64,000 nucleotides of DNA. It comes from Leptospiraceae bacterium (GTDB lineage Bacteria > Spirochaetota > Leptospiria > Leptospirales > Leptospiraceae). This document shows positions 42,812-51,734 of the stretch, one piece after another. The notes under the pieces are model-generated. The model saw nothing but the letters and a program-made list of their open reading frames with translations, was not told the origin of the DNA and made no database searches. How positions within the stretch are numbered: position 1 is the stretch's first letter; each line of letters opens with the position of its first letter. The stretch spans positions 1,612,001-1,676,000 of the forward strand of contig JACKPC010000001.1 of the NCBI GenBank assembly GCA_024233835.1, in the 5' to 3' direction. A program made the position numbers and the translations under genes.

Positions 42812-43636
42812 ATGAAAGTCATGGGAATATTTTCAGACAGTGATAAACTCGGAGACCCCTTCGATGTGCTCATCGATTCCGAACTCGACCTTATCGATAT
42901 GAACCATGAGTTTAACTCTTCCTTACACATGGAGGAGCAGGTGTTCGGACGTTTTAGCCGGGAAGATATACGAGCCATGATGAAAGAAGCCGGAATTTTT
43001 CGCTGCCTCGAAAATCGCGGATATTTTGACTGTCGTTTGGAGATTAATCCTATTTCGGAACTGGATAATCGAATCTATATAAAAACAAAAGATAAAGAAA
43101 TTCTTATCCACATGCGTTTAAAGTTAAACGACTTTACCCTGAAAAAATTGGCTGAAACGTATAAAATGGTTTATATCGACTGGCTATTATCCCAGAATGT
43201 AAAAATGGGAAAGTTAAAGGAAAAGAAAAGACTTTTCCAGGGTCAGGAGTATCCGGGTTTGAATATTTTTAAAGAGCTAACCGAATTTATTGTACATTTA
43301 ATGGTTCAAATGGGAGCTCATGGTATTTTTAATGTTCCGGAATACTTTCATGATGCGGTTTTATTTCATAAGAATTCTCATTTTGTTGACCCTGTAAAAG
43401 AGGGTACCTTTCGCTATTTAATGACCCGCTTAAAAGACTATAACCTCAGGGATTTAAGTAACCTGATTCATTCCAATCGTGTAAAATACGGAGAAAGCGG
43501 TGACACTTATCAGTGGAAATACGGAGAAATGCTTTATACCCGTTCTTCCTATTTGCAGGCCGAGTTATTCAACGAAACCTATCACGAAACAGTCAGACAA
43601 ATACTGGAAAAAGAAAGATATTTTATAATAATCTAA
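42812..43636 (+). CDS. Hypothetical cytoplasmic protein
   Basis: The protein has up to 274 residues; the ATG at 42821 (MGIFSDSDKLGDP) with AGGA upstream is a good alternative start. No signal or membrane segment is seen. The middle has hydrophobic helices (FIVHLMVQMGAHGIF) and the rest is mixed alpha/beta with many Asp, His and Tyr, including KNSHFVDPVKEGTFRYLM. No family is recognised. It precedes the YceI gene by 16 bases. Confidence 0.65.
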   Translation: MKVMGIFSDSDKLGDPFDVLIDSELDLIDMNHEFNSSLHMEEQVFGRFSREDIRAMMKEAGIFRCLENRGYFDCRLEINPISELDNRIYIKTKDKEILIHMRLKLNDFTLKKLAETYKMVYIDWLLSQNVKMGKLKEKKRLFQGQEYPGLNIFKELTEFIVHLMVQMGAHGIFNVPEYFHDAVLFHKNSHFVDPVKEGTFRYLMTRLKDYNLRDLSNLIHSNRVKYGESGDTYQWKYGEMLYTRSSYLQAELFNETYHETVRQILEKERYFIII

Positions 43637-43651
43637 TATACAGGAGTTTGG

Positions 43652-44194
43652 ATGAAAACTTTATTAGTACTTAGTTTTCTAATTTTTTCTTTCCCCCTTC
43701 TTTCGGAAGAAAAGCCGAAAGAAGGGGTTTATAAGCTAAATTCGGTATCTATCGAATTTCAAAGCGGAACAAGGTTTGGAGCGGTAAAAGGAAAGTTTCA
43801 AAAGGTTTCGGTGGTAAAGTTAAATGTTCTTAAAAAAGAACTGAGCCTGAGTATAGACACATCTTCTGTAGATACCGGACTCGGAATGCGGGATAAACAC
43901 CTGCGAGCTGAAGATTTCTTCGATACAGGTAAATACCCGAAAGCAAGTTTTACTCTGAATAGCCTTGATGAATCTTCTCCGACCCGGGTTCAGGCAAAGG
44001 GACTTCTCCACTTGAAAGGAAAAGATAAACCTCTTACTTTTTCCGCCACAAAGCTTGAATCGGATAAGAAGCTGGAATATAAGGGTAAGTTGGAATTGTC
44101 GCGGAAAGAATTTGGAATGGTCTATGATTCACTTATCAACCCTATTGAAGATAAAGTTACTGTAATATTCTCTCTTTCTATAGATAAAGAATAA
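43652..44194 (+). CDS. YceI-like exported lipid-binding protein
   Basis: The protein has 180 residues. A signal peptide (about 1-19) is followed by the lipocalin-like YceI barrel: FGAVKGKFQK, SIDTSSVDTGLGMRDKHLRAEDFFDTGKYPKASFTL in the middle, and ELSRKEFGM near the end. The R-x-x-HLR-x-x-DFFD-x-x-K/P motif is the family mark. These proteins bind isoprenoid or amphipathic ligands in the periplasm. It runs into the TrkH gene 1 base later. Confidence 0.92.
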   Translation: MKTLLVLSFLIFSFPLLSEEKPKEGVYKLNSVSIEFQSGTRFGAVKGKFQKVSVVKLNVLKKELSLSIDTSSVDTGLGMRDKHLRAEDFFDTGKYPKASFTLNSLDESSPTRVQAKGLLHLKGKDKPLTFSATKLESDKKLEYKGKLELSRKEFGMVYDSLINPIEDKVTVIFSLSIDKE

Positions 44195-44195
44195 T

Positions 44196-45791
44196 TTGAA
44201 GCGTTTACAATTCCTCTTTGTATATTTAAAAATCCTAATTCAATTAATTTATAGGTTTCTTACAAAGGGGATTTCTTCTCTTTCTGTCGCCAGGATAATA
44301 GCTTTAAGTTTTCTTTTTGCTATATTTTTTGGTTCTATTCTTTTATACCTGGTAGAGCTTCATAATCCAACTAAACCTCTTTCCTATACCGATGCTCTGT
44401 ATATGTCTACTTCCGCTTTTTGTGTAACAGGGCTGGCCGTTGTTCCTTTAAGTTCCTTTACACTAAGCGGCCAAATTTGTATCTTGCTTTTTATCAAGCT
44501 GGGTGGACTCGGAATTATAATATTCACCGTGCTTGCCGGTATGCTTCTAATTAAGGGAATTTCAAGAAATACAAAGTTGAACTCTTTTCTCACAGAGTTT
44601 TTAGATGATAATAAGAATACGAAAAGTCCGGAGGTTTCGAAATACGGGGGTTCCGGGGTGTTCAGGGCCATTATCTCCATTTTTCAGGTTTCGATTATTA
44701 TTGAACTTATAGGGGCTTTATTTTTATATTTTTCTTTACCCGACTCGCAGGACATAGAAAAATACAACCGATTTTTTTTAAGTTTATTCACCTCGATTTC
44801 CGCTTTCAATAATGCAGGTTTTTCTCTGACTGATAATCTGAATTTTTTACGTTCAGAATCATTTCCTCTATTCGTGGTCTCTGTTTTGATTATTCTCGGA
44901 GGAATAGGCTTTCCGGTTGTGATTCTTATCGAAAAGATTTTTTTGGAAACCATGAAAAATTTGATGTATAAACTGGAAGCCTATTTTGAAAATAGTATGA
45001 TGCGTAGAGCCCTCTCCGGTAAGGATCCAAAGTTTTTTCATGTCTGGGTTATCCGCTTATCGTATTATTTTGAAGAGAGATTTATGCTTTATAATCAAGG
45101 GATACGTGGTGAATCAAACCTCGTTCAATCAAAAATCATCCTCTACGGAACGTTCGGCTTAATTGTATTCGGAACTCTATTTGTTCTCTTCTTAGAATAT
45201 GACTCGGCTCTTCAGGGTCTTACAAATCTGGATAAGTTTATGAATGCTTTTTTCCTTTCCGTTTCTTCCCGGACGGCAGGTTTTAGTACCTTTGATTTGG
45301 CGACACTCAAGCACAGCTCCATTGTTTTGATTTGTCTTTTGATGTTTGTAGGAGGAGGCCCACAGGGAACTGCGGGTGGAATCAAGATTACGACCTTTGC
45401 AATTCTTTTACAATATTTGAAAAATGTAATTAGTACGAGCCAGTCCGTTCACATTTTTGGAGAGACTATTTCCAAGCGTTCGGTAGCCATGAGTATCCGG
45501 CTTTATTTCTTAGCCACTACCTTTCTTGCCAGTATGGGATTTATTTTAACCGTGTTTCATGAAAATAAGGAAATGCACTATATTTTCTTTGAAATGATTT
45601 CGGCCTTCTGCACGGTAGGTTTTAGTTTGAATTTTACTGAAGAAATAAACCAGCTCGAAAAACTGGTTTATTCCGGGCTTATGTACTTTGGCCGAATTGG
45701 TATTCTTACTACTTTGGTGGCTATTACCGGTTTTGAGGGAACGACGCAGCTCGGAGAAATCGATGATGATGTGAAGCTACAGATTGGTTAG
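44196..45791 (+). CDS. TrkH/KtrB-type potassium uptake subunit
   Basis: The protein has 531 residues. The TTG start lies 1 base after the YceI stop. Four M1-P-M2 repeats are seen, with selectivity-loop glycines: STSAFCVTGLAV, ISAFNNAGFSL, SSRTAGFSTF and ISAFCTVGFSL. This is the TrkH/KtrB ion-channel fold that imports K+ (or Na+-coupled K+) with a cytoplasmic RCK partner. The partner (TrkA/KtrA) gene is not adjacent. It overlaps the convergent bioA by 15 bases. Confidence 0.9.
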   Translation: MKRLQFLFVYLKILIQLIYRFLTKGISSLSVARIIALSFLFAIFFGSILLYLVELHNPTKPLSYTDALYMSTSAFCVTGLAVVPLSSFTLSGQICILLFIKLGGLGIIIFTVLAGMLLIKGISRNTKLNSFLTEFLDDNKNTKSPEVSKYGGSGVFRAIISIFQVSIIIELIGALFLYFSLPDSQDIEKYNRFFLSLFTSISAFNNAGFSLTDNLNFLRSESFPLFVVSVLIILGGIGFPVVILIEKIFLETMKNLMYKLEAYFENSMMRRALSGKDPKFFHVWVIRLSYYFEERFMLYNQGIRGESNLVQSKIILYGTFGLIVFGTLFVLFLEYDSALQGLTNLDKFMNAFFLSVSSRTAGFSTFDLATLKHSSIVLICLLMFVGGGPQGTAGGIKITTFAILLQYLKNVISTSQSVHIFGETISKRSVAMSIRLYFLATTFLASMGFILTVFHENKEMHYIFFEMISAFCTVGFSLNFTEEINQLEKLVYSGLMYFGRIGILTTLVAITGFEGTTQLGEIDDDVKLQIG

Positions 45792-47060
45792 GGAATATTC
45801 TATGGCTTCAAATATCTGCTCAATCGATTCTTCTTTTATGATATACGGCGGGGTGATGTAGACCACATTTCCTAAGGGTCGAAGAATCACTCCTTTTTCT
45901 AAACAGGTTTTCGCGAATTCCTTTCCGATAGGATTGGTATAGGAATCTTCCGTTTTCAAATTAAAACAGGCGATAGCACCGAGAACGCGAAGTTTTTCGA
46001 TTCTATCTGGAAATTTTTCCTGTAAGAGTTTTAGTTTTTTTGCAAATACCTTTTCCAGATTTCTTACTTCGAGTAACCTGTTTTCTTTTTCGTATAGTTC
46101 TAAAGAGCTAAGAGCAGCAGCGGCAGAAGGTGGATTCCCTGTCATGGTGTGGCCGTGATAAAAGGCTTTTTCAGGTTCTTCAGAATAAAAGGCTTCGTAG
46201 ATTTTTTCATTCACCAGGGTAGCTGCGATAGGTAAAACTCCTCCACTAAAAGCTTTGGCTAAAGTGAGAATATCCGGTGAAACATTCGCATACTCGTAAG
46301 CAAAATTTTCTCCGAGTCTTCCGAAACCGGTAAAGACTTCATCGAGTATAAAAACGATTCCGTATTGCCTGCAAAGCTTATCTATTTCTTGTAATATCTC
46401 TTTTTTATAAAATTTGAAACCACAGGCAGCCTGTACAATTGGTTCGATAATAATGGCAGCTACCGTATTTCCATCTGTTTCGAGATAAGTTTTTAGATTC
46501 TGTAAACAGTCTAATTCACAGTTCTCTCTACTTTTTTGCAGGGGACAGGAGTAACAGTCTGCCGAGATAAATTCTTTTACCGGAAGTAGCATATCTTTAA
46601 AAACTCCGTGGAAGCTTTCACTTCCGCTCAGCGACATGGTTCCAATTGTGTCCCCGTGGTAGGAAGCCGAAAAACGGATAAATTTTTTGCGCTTTGTATC
46701 ACCGGAGTTGATGTGGTATTGGTAAGCTATCTTTACTGCGATTTCATTGGCACAGGAGCCATTATCGGAGTAAAAAACTTTTCGGAAGGTGTTTTTTGTA
46801 ATTTCTAAGGTCTTTTTTGCCAGGTTTTCTGCAGCTTCATGGCTGAAGCCGGCAAGAATTACATGGTCTAGGTTATGAAGTTGTTTATAAATGGATTCTA
46901 ATATTTTGGGATGATTATGACCATGAATAGAAACCCACCAGGACGCGACTGCATCTATATAGGCTTTACCGGCCTCATCATAAAGAAATTCTTCTTTTGC
47001 TTTTGCAATTTTTAAGTTACTATATTTTGTTTTTTGAATAGAATATGGATGCCAGATCAT
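45777..47060 (-). CDS. bioA: Adenosylmethionine-8-amino-7-oxononanoate aminotransferase
   Basis: The protein has 427 residues. It converts KAPA to DAPA in biotin synthesis, with SAM as amino donor and PLP as cofactor. Motifs are AVASWWVSIHGHNHPKI at the N-terminus (the WW-x-x-x-HGH pattern is BioA-like), a GxxxT phosphate loop region, FILDEVFTGFGRLG, and the PLP Lys in LTLAKAFSGG. Its ATG overlaps the lipoprotein stop by one base. No other bio gene is in the window. Confidence 0.9.
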   Translation of the reverse strand: MIWHPYSIQKTKYSNLKIAKAKEEFLYDEAGKAYIDAVASWWVSIHGHNHPKILESIYKQLHNLDHVILAGFSHEAAENLAKKTLEITKNTFRKVFYSDNGSCANEIAVKIAYQYHINSGDTKRKKFIRFSASYHGDTIGTMSLSGSESFHGVFKDMLLPVKEFISADCYSCPLQKSRENCELDCLQNLKTYLETDGNTVAAIIIEPIVQAACGFKFYKKEILQEIDKLCRQYGIVFILDEVFTGFGRLGENFAYEYANVSPDILTLAKAFSGGVLPIAATLVNEKIYEAFYSEEPEKAFYHGHTMTGNPPSAAAALSSLELYEKENRLLEVRNLEKVFAKKLKLLQEKFPDRIEKLRVLGAIACFNLKTEDSYTNPIGKEFAKTCLEKGVILRPLGNVVYITPPYIIKEESIEQIFEAIEYSLTNL

Positions 47061-47986
47061 CAGGGTTTTACCTTCAGGATAAATACGTGAAACATTTCTG
47101 ATTTGGTTTTACAGGATTTGGGGTAGGACTTTTTTGCTTTATCGGATACGAAAGCAAGGGTTGTTTCGTCTATCCAGCTTACACCTTCTATATTACAATA
47201 TAGAAGTTCTTTTTGTTTTCCTCGCGGGAAAGCGTAGATAAGGCCCTTGTTTTTTAATTTCCAGGAACCTTTCATAAATTCTCCTATCCAAACGTAAGAA
47301 CCTTCCTGTGAAGTGATTGCAACTTTGTCTTCTAATAGAGCTATATCCGAATAGTCACTGAATCCCTGTAAATAGGGGAGTTCTATTACTGCTTCTTTTT
47401 TCCATTTATTTTTTTGTAAGCCAAATACATAGAGAATTCCCTTTTTATTTTTATAAGCTTTTCCGCAACCTTCTCCTTCGCAGAGAGCTACAAGTTGAGG
47501 GTGAGACAGACGCCTTGTAAAGGCGAGACCTTCGAATCCCTTGTTTTCTTTCTTTAATGGAACCTTCGAGGAAAATTCGTCTAATTTGTTACCGGAGGTA
47601 TCGTAGATATGAATATAGGGTATGTATTCTCCTTTTTCTTTTCTGGATTCTTCCGCAATGAAGAGGTAAGGTTTATCGGTAAAACCAAAACTAATCGCTT
47701 CAAATTGAGAGTCGTCTTTGTTACTACCAAAAAAAGAAATGTTTTCTACTTTTTTATTTTTGAATGTAAAGGAAGCTATACGCTCTGTATTATCAAAAAC
47801 TACGTAGATACGTTCCGAGGTATAAACAAGGCCGCTGGCTTCATACTTAGAAAGTTTATCATCGGCTATTTCTGAAAATTTAACTTCATAAATTGCAGAA
47901 TTCAATTCCTCTGTTTTCTGTTTTGTAAGCGGATTCTTGCAATGGGAAAATAAGAGAAGTGAGAATATAAGAAGTCTTAAAAGCAT
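47060..47986 (-). CDS. Lipoprotein with SdiA-regulated/phytase-like beta-propeller
   Basis: The protein has 308 residues from the ATG at 47986 (MLLRLLIFSLLLFSHCKNP, lipobox-like FSHC). Repeated segments such as EASGLVYTSERIYVVFDNT, FEAISFGFTDKPYLFIAEESR, KGFEGLAFTRR and IEGVSWIDETTLAFVSDKAK follow the blade pattern of SdiA-regulated (PF06977) and esterase-like phytase proteins. It is probably a periplasmic or surface hydrolase or binding protein. It follows the TonB receptor but is cut off from it by a strong terminator, so it may have its own promoter. It is coupled to bioA. Confidence 0.7.
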   Translation of the reverse strand: MLLRLLIFSLLLFSHCKNPLTKQKTEELNSAIYEVKFSEIADDKLSKYEASGLVYTSERIYVVFDNTERIASFTFKNKKVENISFFGSNKDDSQFEAISFGFTDKPYLFIAEESRKEKGEYIPYIHIYDTSGNKLDEFSSKVPLKKENKGFEGLAFTRRLSHPQLVALCEGEGCGKAYKNKKGILYVFGLQKNKWKKEAVIELPYLQGFSDYSDIALLEDKVAITSQEGSYVWIGEFMKGSWKLKNKGLIYAFPRGKQKELLYCNIEGVSWIDETTLAFVSDKAKKSYPKSCKTKSEMFHVFILKVKP

Positions 47987-48023
47987 TCTTCGAGACTTTA
48001 AAAGTCCCTGTAAATTGCAAGTT

Positions 48024-48052
48024 AAAAAAAATGGCCTGCTATTAGCAGGCCT
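48024..48052 (-). terminator. Rho-independent terminator after the TonB receptor gene
   Basis: On the minus strand GGCCTGCT and AGCAGGCC arms (48045-48052 and 48034-48041) with a 3-base loop are followed by an A and then eight T residues. It lies 19 bases beyond the receptor stop. Confidence 0.88.
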
Positions 48053-48070
48053 CAAGTAGGTAAGGAAAGT

Positions 48071-51049
48071 TTAAAACTTGTAGGTAGCGGATGCTGTAAA
48101 GGTTACCCCTTCACGGTAAGAACCAAACAAATCATTCGTTCCCATTAATTCATTTCTCTGGTATGTTCTAAACCTTGTATCCATGATATTCTTGGCGGCG
48201 AGTTTGATATCTAGATGCTTTCCCTGTTTATGTTGAAAAACGATATCTGTAACACCTACCCCTTTTTCATAGGCATCCGGTGCATTGGAAGCTCCTACAA
48301 CAGAAATTCTGTCACCGAAGTAATTGTAATAAAGACCGATAGAGGTATTTTTCTTTGTATCGATAAAGTATAAGAATTTTACGTTATATACAAAGTCAGA
48401 TTGTCCCTGTAATGGTCTTACACGGTTTGTAGGGTCATAGGAAAACAGTTTGGATGAAGTTCCGACAAGACCGAGTTTTACAGCTGTATACTGGGAATCA
48501 TCCATTACTTCTACGCGGGATTTTATGAAGAAAAAGTTGGTTTCAATTCTAAACTTATCAAAGAAATCTTTTCTTCCATCTAATTCCAGACCTCTAATAT
48601 AGGCTTCCCTGGCATTGGTATAGGTATAAACAAAACCCGGTGAACCGGCTAAGGGTTGTCCGACTATTTCTATAGGATTGGAAAGTTGTTTTAAGAAAAG
48701 ACCGGCACCTACGAAGTCCGCTCCCTTTATATACCATTCATAACGAAAATCATAGTTATGAATATAGGATCTTTGTAAGGAAGAGTTACCGTATACAAGG
48801 TTTGCACCAAAATAGGGACTAAATCCGAAAGGAGATAATTCTCTCAGGTCGGGTCGGGTTAAGGTTTCCGTATAGGCCCATCTCAGGTTCTGGTCTTTTT
48901 TGAATTCCCAGACAAAATTTAGAGAAGGTAAAGTATCCTGTGTGCGTAGTTCTCCCACACCGTTATTGTCAGGTCTGCAAATACCTGTTTGTATTAAAGC
49001 ACTTCTTTCATAATCATTCGAATACTTACAGCCATAATCAAGATTGGTTCCATTCAGCGTATCTTTTAGAGCAAATGTTTTTACTTTTTGATAACTATCC
49101 TCGTATCTTGCACCACCGACAAAGCGAACATTTGGAACCAGAGGCATGTCGACCTGTGCGAAATACGCATTTATCTTGTGGATGGCATCATAAGCATTAG
49201 ATTCTTCCGCCCGTTCCGTGAAGGTCCTATCTCCATTTAAGAATACAAGAGGGTTATAAAGAAGTTCTCCCGGAACCGGAAAAGGAACATCATTATCCGA
49301 ACCAACAAATCGTCTCTGGATAAATTCCCGGAATCGAAAGTTTTTATAACGACTCGAACTCAAATAACCTACTTTCGCTTTTGAATAGAGACCGTCCCAT
49401 TGCTTGAAAGGAATTTCATACTTTAAGCTGAGAGATTTCATAATATCATCGCTCTCAGAGAAAAAGCGGGTTCCATCAGGCCTGTTTCCCGATTTGGTAT
49501 AGGGTCTATCGTAGGCCGTTTCGGTTCTTTGCCAGAGCTGGTTTCGTAGGTCCGGCTCATCCCGATTCGCATCGGAATAATTGAAAGCCCAATCAAGAAT
49601 ATGAGGTCTTCCCATCTCTCCTATATTGATAGCATTTTTTCCACCGAAGGTATTACTCATTAAGGTTCTACTCGTAAAACCGAGAGTCTGGTTTTTGAAT
49701 AGGAAGTTATCGATACCATTATAACCATCCGCATCCCTTACAAACTTATCGGACTGAATAGTATATAATGTTTTGCTAAAAAACTGTTGTCCATCTACAG
49801 GTTCATAAGAAAGGTTTAAATTATTTCCCCAGAGAACTTCTTCGTTATACTGGTTGATATCCTGAGTTTGAAGAGTATCCAGATAAGTTGTCTCTTTTAC
49901 AAAAGGAATGATTTGTCTTCCCACATATCGCTTTAACTTTTCTCTGCGAAAACGAAAGTTTCGATTATAGGAGGTTCCTGCCATGAATCCAAAACGACCG
50001 TATTTTTCTGTTTTGATAGTATTCCCTACTGAAAAGTTAAAATTCCTGTCAAAGGGAGCGTCCATTTTATCAGGAGTCCACTGGCTATCAAAAGATGATG
50101 TGGTCATGTTTATGAGTTGAGGAGGAATTCCACCAAATGCGTCTCCGGGTCGAAAGGGCATGAAGTCCGGGAAACTTTTTACCATGTCAGGTAACTTCTG
50201 TTTATCTCCAACCATACCGAAAGCATTTTTTTGTCCACCACCTTTGAAGGTTAAAAATTCATTACCGGTCGTATTATAGTTTCGTCCCAGGCCAAGCCCC
50301 AGACTCATCATGAATTCGTCGGGGTATTCTTTGGTTTCTATCTTGACTATTCCTCCGGAAAATTCAGCCGGGTCTTCGGGAACAAAGGTTTTTACAATTC
50401 GTAAATTTTTAATGGCTCCGGCAGGAAATAAGTCAAGGGGAATGACTCTTTTATCCGGTTCGGTAGAAGGAATGCTCATATCATCTAAGAGGGTATTGGA
50501 GTATCGTTCCCCGAGTCCGCGAACGAAGACATATTTTCCTCCAATAAGGGTTACACCGGTTACACGTTTGATGACTTCACCTGCTGAAGAGTCAGGACTT
50601 TTCTTGATAGACTCTGCACTGATTCCATCGGATACAGAACCGGATTTTCTCTGAGCTTGAAGAAGGGAGGCTTCTGTGTTATTTACAGCTCTTCCTTTTA
50701 CCTCTACTACATCCAGAGCCTTGGCTCCGAAAGTAATATTTTGAGTTGTAGTTTGTCCTGCATTTATCGTGATATTTTTTACCTGGGTATCAAAGCCCAT
50801 CATAATATATTCTACGCTGTGAGAACCCGCCGGTAAGTCGAGGCTGTATTTACCGTCAAAGTCTGTTCTTGCACCCTTTTTTAAGGCTCGAACAACTACT
50901 GTAACTCCAAATACAGGTTCAGCATTGGATGCGTCGATTATCTTTCCTTTCAGTGTTCCATCCTGAGCGAAAATTACCGTAGGTAATAGGCTCATAAACA
51001 AAAACAAGAAAGAGAGTTTCTGTATTATCCTTGTTTTATATTGCAACAT
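48071..51049 (-). CDS. TonB-dependent outer-membrane receptor with carboxypeptidase-regulatory-like domain
   Basis: The protein has 992 residues from the ATG at 51049, with AGGAAAG upstream. A signal peptide ends near FAQ. A CarboxypepD_reg-like domain (about 30-110: GKIIDASNAEPVFGVTVVV, TDFDGKYSLDLPAG) precedes the plug (SPDSSAGEVIKRVTGVTLIGGKYVFVRGLGERYS) and a 22-strand barrel ending in YKF with a terminal Phe. The sequence VVRAL...FVRGLGERYSNTLLDDM is typical of large import receptors. The ligand is not known; the operon includes a beta-helix lipoprotein and a small lipoprotein. Confidence 0.92.
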   Translation of the reverse strand: MLQYKTRIIQKLSFLFLFMSLLPTVIFAQDGTLKGKIIDASNAEPVFGVTVVVRALKKGARTDFDGKYSLDLPAGSHSVEYIMMGFDTQVKNITINAGQTTTQNITFGAKALDVVEVKGRAVNNTEASLLQAQRKSGSVSDGISAESIKKSPDSSAGEVIKRVTGVTLIGGKYVFVRGLGERYSNTLLDDMSIPSTEPDKRVIPLDLFPAGAIKNLRIVKTFVPEDPAEFSGGIVKIETKEYPDEFMMSLGLGLGRNYNTTGNEFLTFKGGGQKNAFGMVGDKQKLPDMVKSFPDFMPFRPGDAFGGIPPQLINMTTSSFDSQWTPDKMDAPFDRNFNFSVGNTIKTEKYGRFGFMAGTSYNRNFRFRREKLKRYVGRQIIPFVKETTYLDTLQTQDINQYNEEVLWGNNLNLSYEPVDGQQFFSKTLYTIQSDKFVRDADGYNGIDNFLFKNQTLGFTSRTLMSNTFGGKNAINIGEMGRPHILDWAFNYSDANRDEPDLRNQLWQRTETAYDRPYTKSGNRPDGTRFFSESDDIMKSLSLKYEIPFKQWDGLYSKAKVGYLSSSRYKNFRFREFIQRRFVGSDNDVPFPVPGELLYNPLVFLNGDRTFTERAEESNAYDAIHKINAYFAQVDMPLVPNVRFVGGARYEDSYQKVKTFALKDTLNGTNLDYGCKYSNDYERSALIQTGICRPDNNGVGELRTQDTLPSLNFVWEFKKDQNLRWAYTETLTRPDLRELSPFGFSPYFGANLVYGNSSLQRSYIHNYDFRYEWYIKGADFVGAGLFLKQLSNPIEIVGQPLAGSPGFVYTYTNAREAYIRGLELDGRKDFFDKFRIETNFFFIKSRVEVMDDSQYTAVKLGLVGTSSKLFSYDPTNRVRPLQGQSDFVYNVKFLYFIDTKKNTSIGLYYNYFGDRISVVGASNAPDAYEKGVGVTDIVFQHKQGKHLDIKLAAKNIMDTRFRTYQRNELMGTNDLFGSYREGVTFTASATYKF

Positions 51050-51077
51050 TTTGTCTTTCCTTACACTCATCTATATA

Positions 51078-51659
51078 TCAGGTACCCAAGGTACTCAGTT
51101 TGAATTTGCCTTTATTTTCAATTACAAGTTTTAGCTCATCGAGTTTTACCTGCTTCTCATCTATCAACAGATAAATCGATTCAATGATGTGTCCGTTTAC
51201 TGTATTTAGCTTTCTTACATCCTTCCTCCATTCTATGGATTGAATTACAAAAGAATGATTCCCTATTTTCTGATAGAGTCTTGCAAGACCTGTTTTTCTC
51301 CTGAGAGAAACCATATCCATAGCTTTTTTGATAGTAGTATGGGCGACAAGAGCATTGGTTCCAAGGCTATTCGGAAGGATGATGTCTTCAAATTCTTTAA
51401 GAGAAAATAGAGTCTTATAATCATCCTGAACACCTTTTTGGGAAAACTCTTTTAGGAATTGCTTAATAGCTTCATCTCTGGACGAAGAAGCGTTTTGCAG
51501 CTTATAATCTTCTTTTATCCTTGAACGAAGTTCTTCCTGGTCTTTTCGAATTTGTTCATTTTCTAATTTAGCTTCCGGGCTTAGCTCGGGTTTATCTGAT
51601 TTTTTACATGAATTGAATATACTTAAGCTACAAAGTATCAATAGTATTATGTATTTCAT
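51078..51659 (-). CDS. Small lipoprotein upstream of the TonB receptor
   Basis: The protein has 193 residues. The signal peptide ends in a lipobox-like IFNSC near residue 18. The mature part is charged and helical up to about 75, then alpha/beta (LKEFEDIILPN, NHSFVIQSIEWRKDVRK). No family is recognised. It starts 30 bases after a terminator that follows the beta-helix gene, and 28 bases before the receptor ATG, so it probably works with the receptor. Confidence 0.65.
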   Translation of the reverse strand: MKYIILLILCSLSIFNSCKKSDKPELSPEAKLENEQIRKDQEELRSRIKEDYKLQNASSSRDEAIKQFLKEFSQKGVQDDYKTLFSLKEFEDIILPNSLGTNALVAHTTIKKAMDMVSLRRKTGLARLYQKIGNHSFVIQSIEWRKDVRKLNTVNGHIIESIYLLIDEKQVKLDELKLVIENKGKFKLSTLGT

Positions 51660-51674
51660 ATATACTCCTATAAA

Positions 51675-51704
51675 GAAAAACCGGTAAGTGATTTACTTAC
51701 CGGT
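51675..51704 (-). terminator. Rho-independent terminator after the beta-helix gene
   Basis: ACCGGTAAGT (51680-51689) and ACTTACCGGT (51695-51704) form a perfect 10-bp stem with a 5-base loop; on the minus strand TTTTT follows. Partial read-through would set different levels of the first gene and the lipoprotein-receptor pair. Confidence 0.85.
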
Positions 51705-51734
51705 ATAGTAAAAAGGGATTGTGTTATGTATGCC

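Noticed and set aside
45777..48055. Single operon from the TonB receptor to bioA
   Set aside because: A strong terminator (48024-48052) follows the receptor gene, so the phytase-like lipoprotein and bioA are probably a separate unit.
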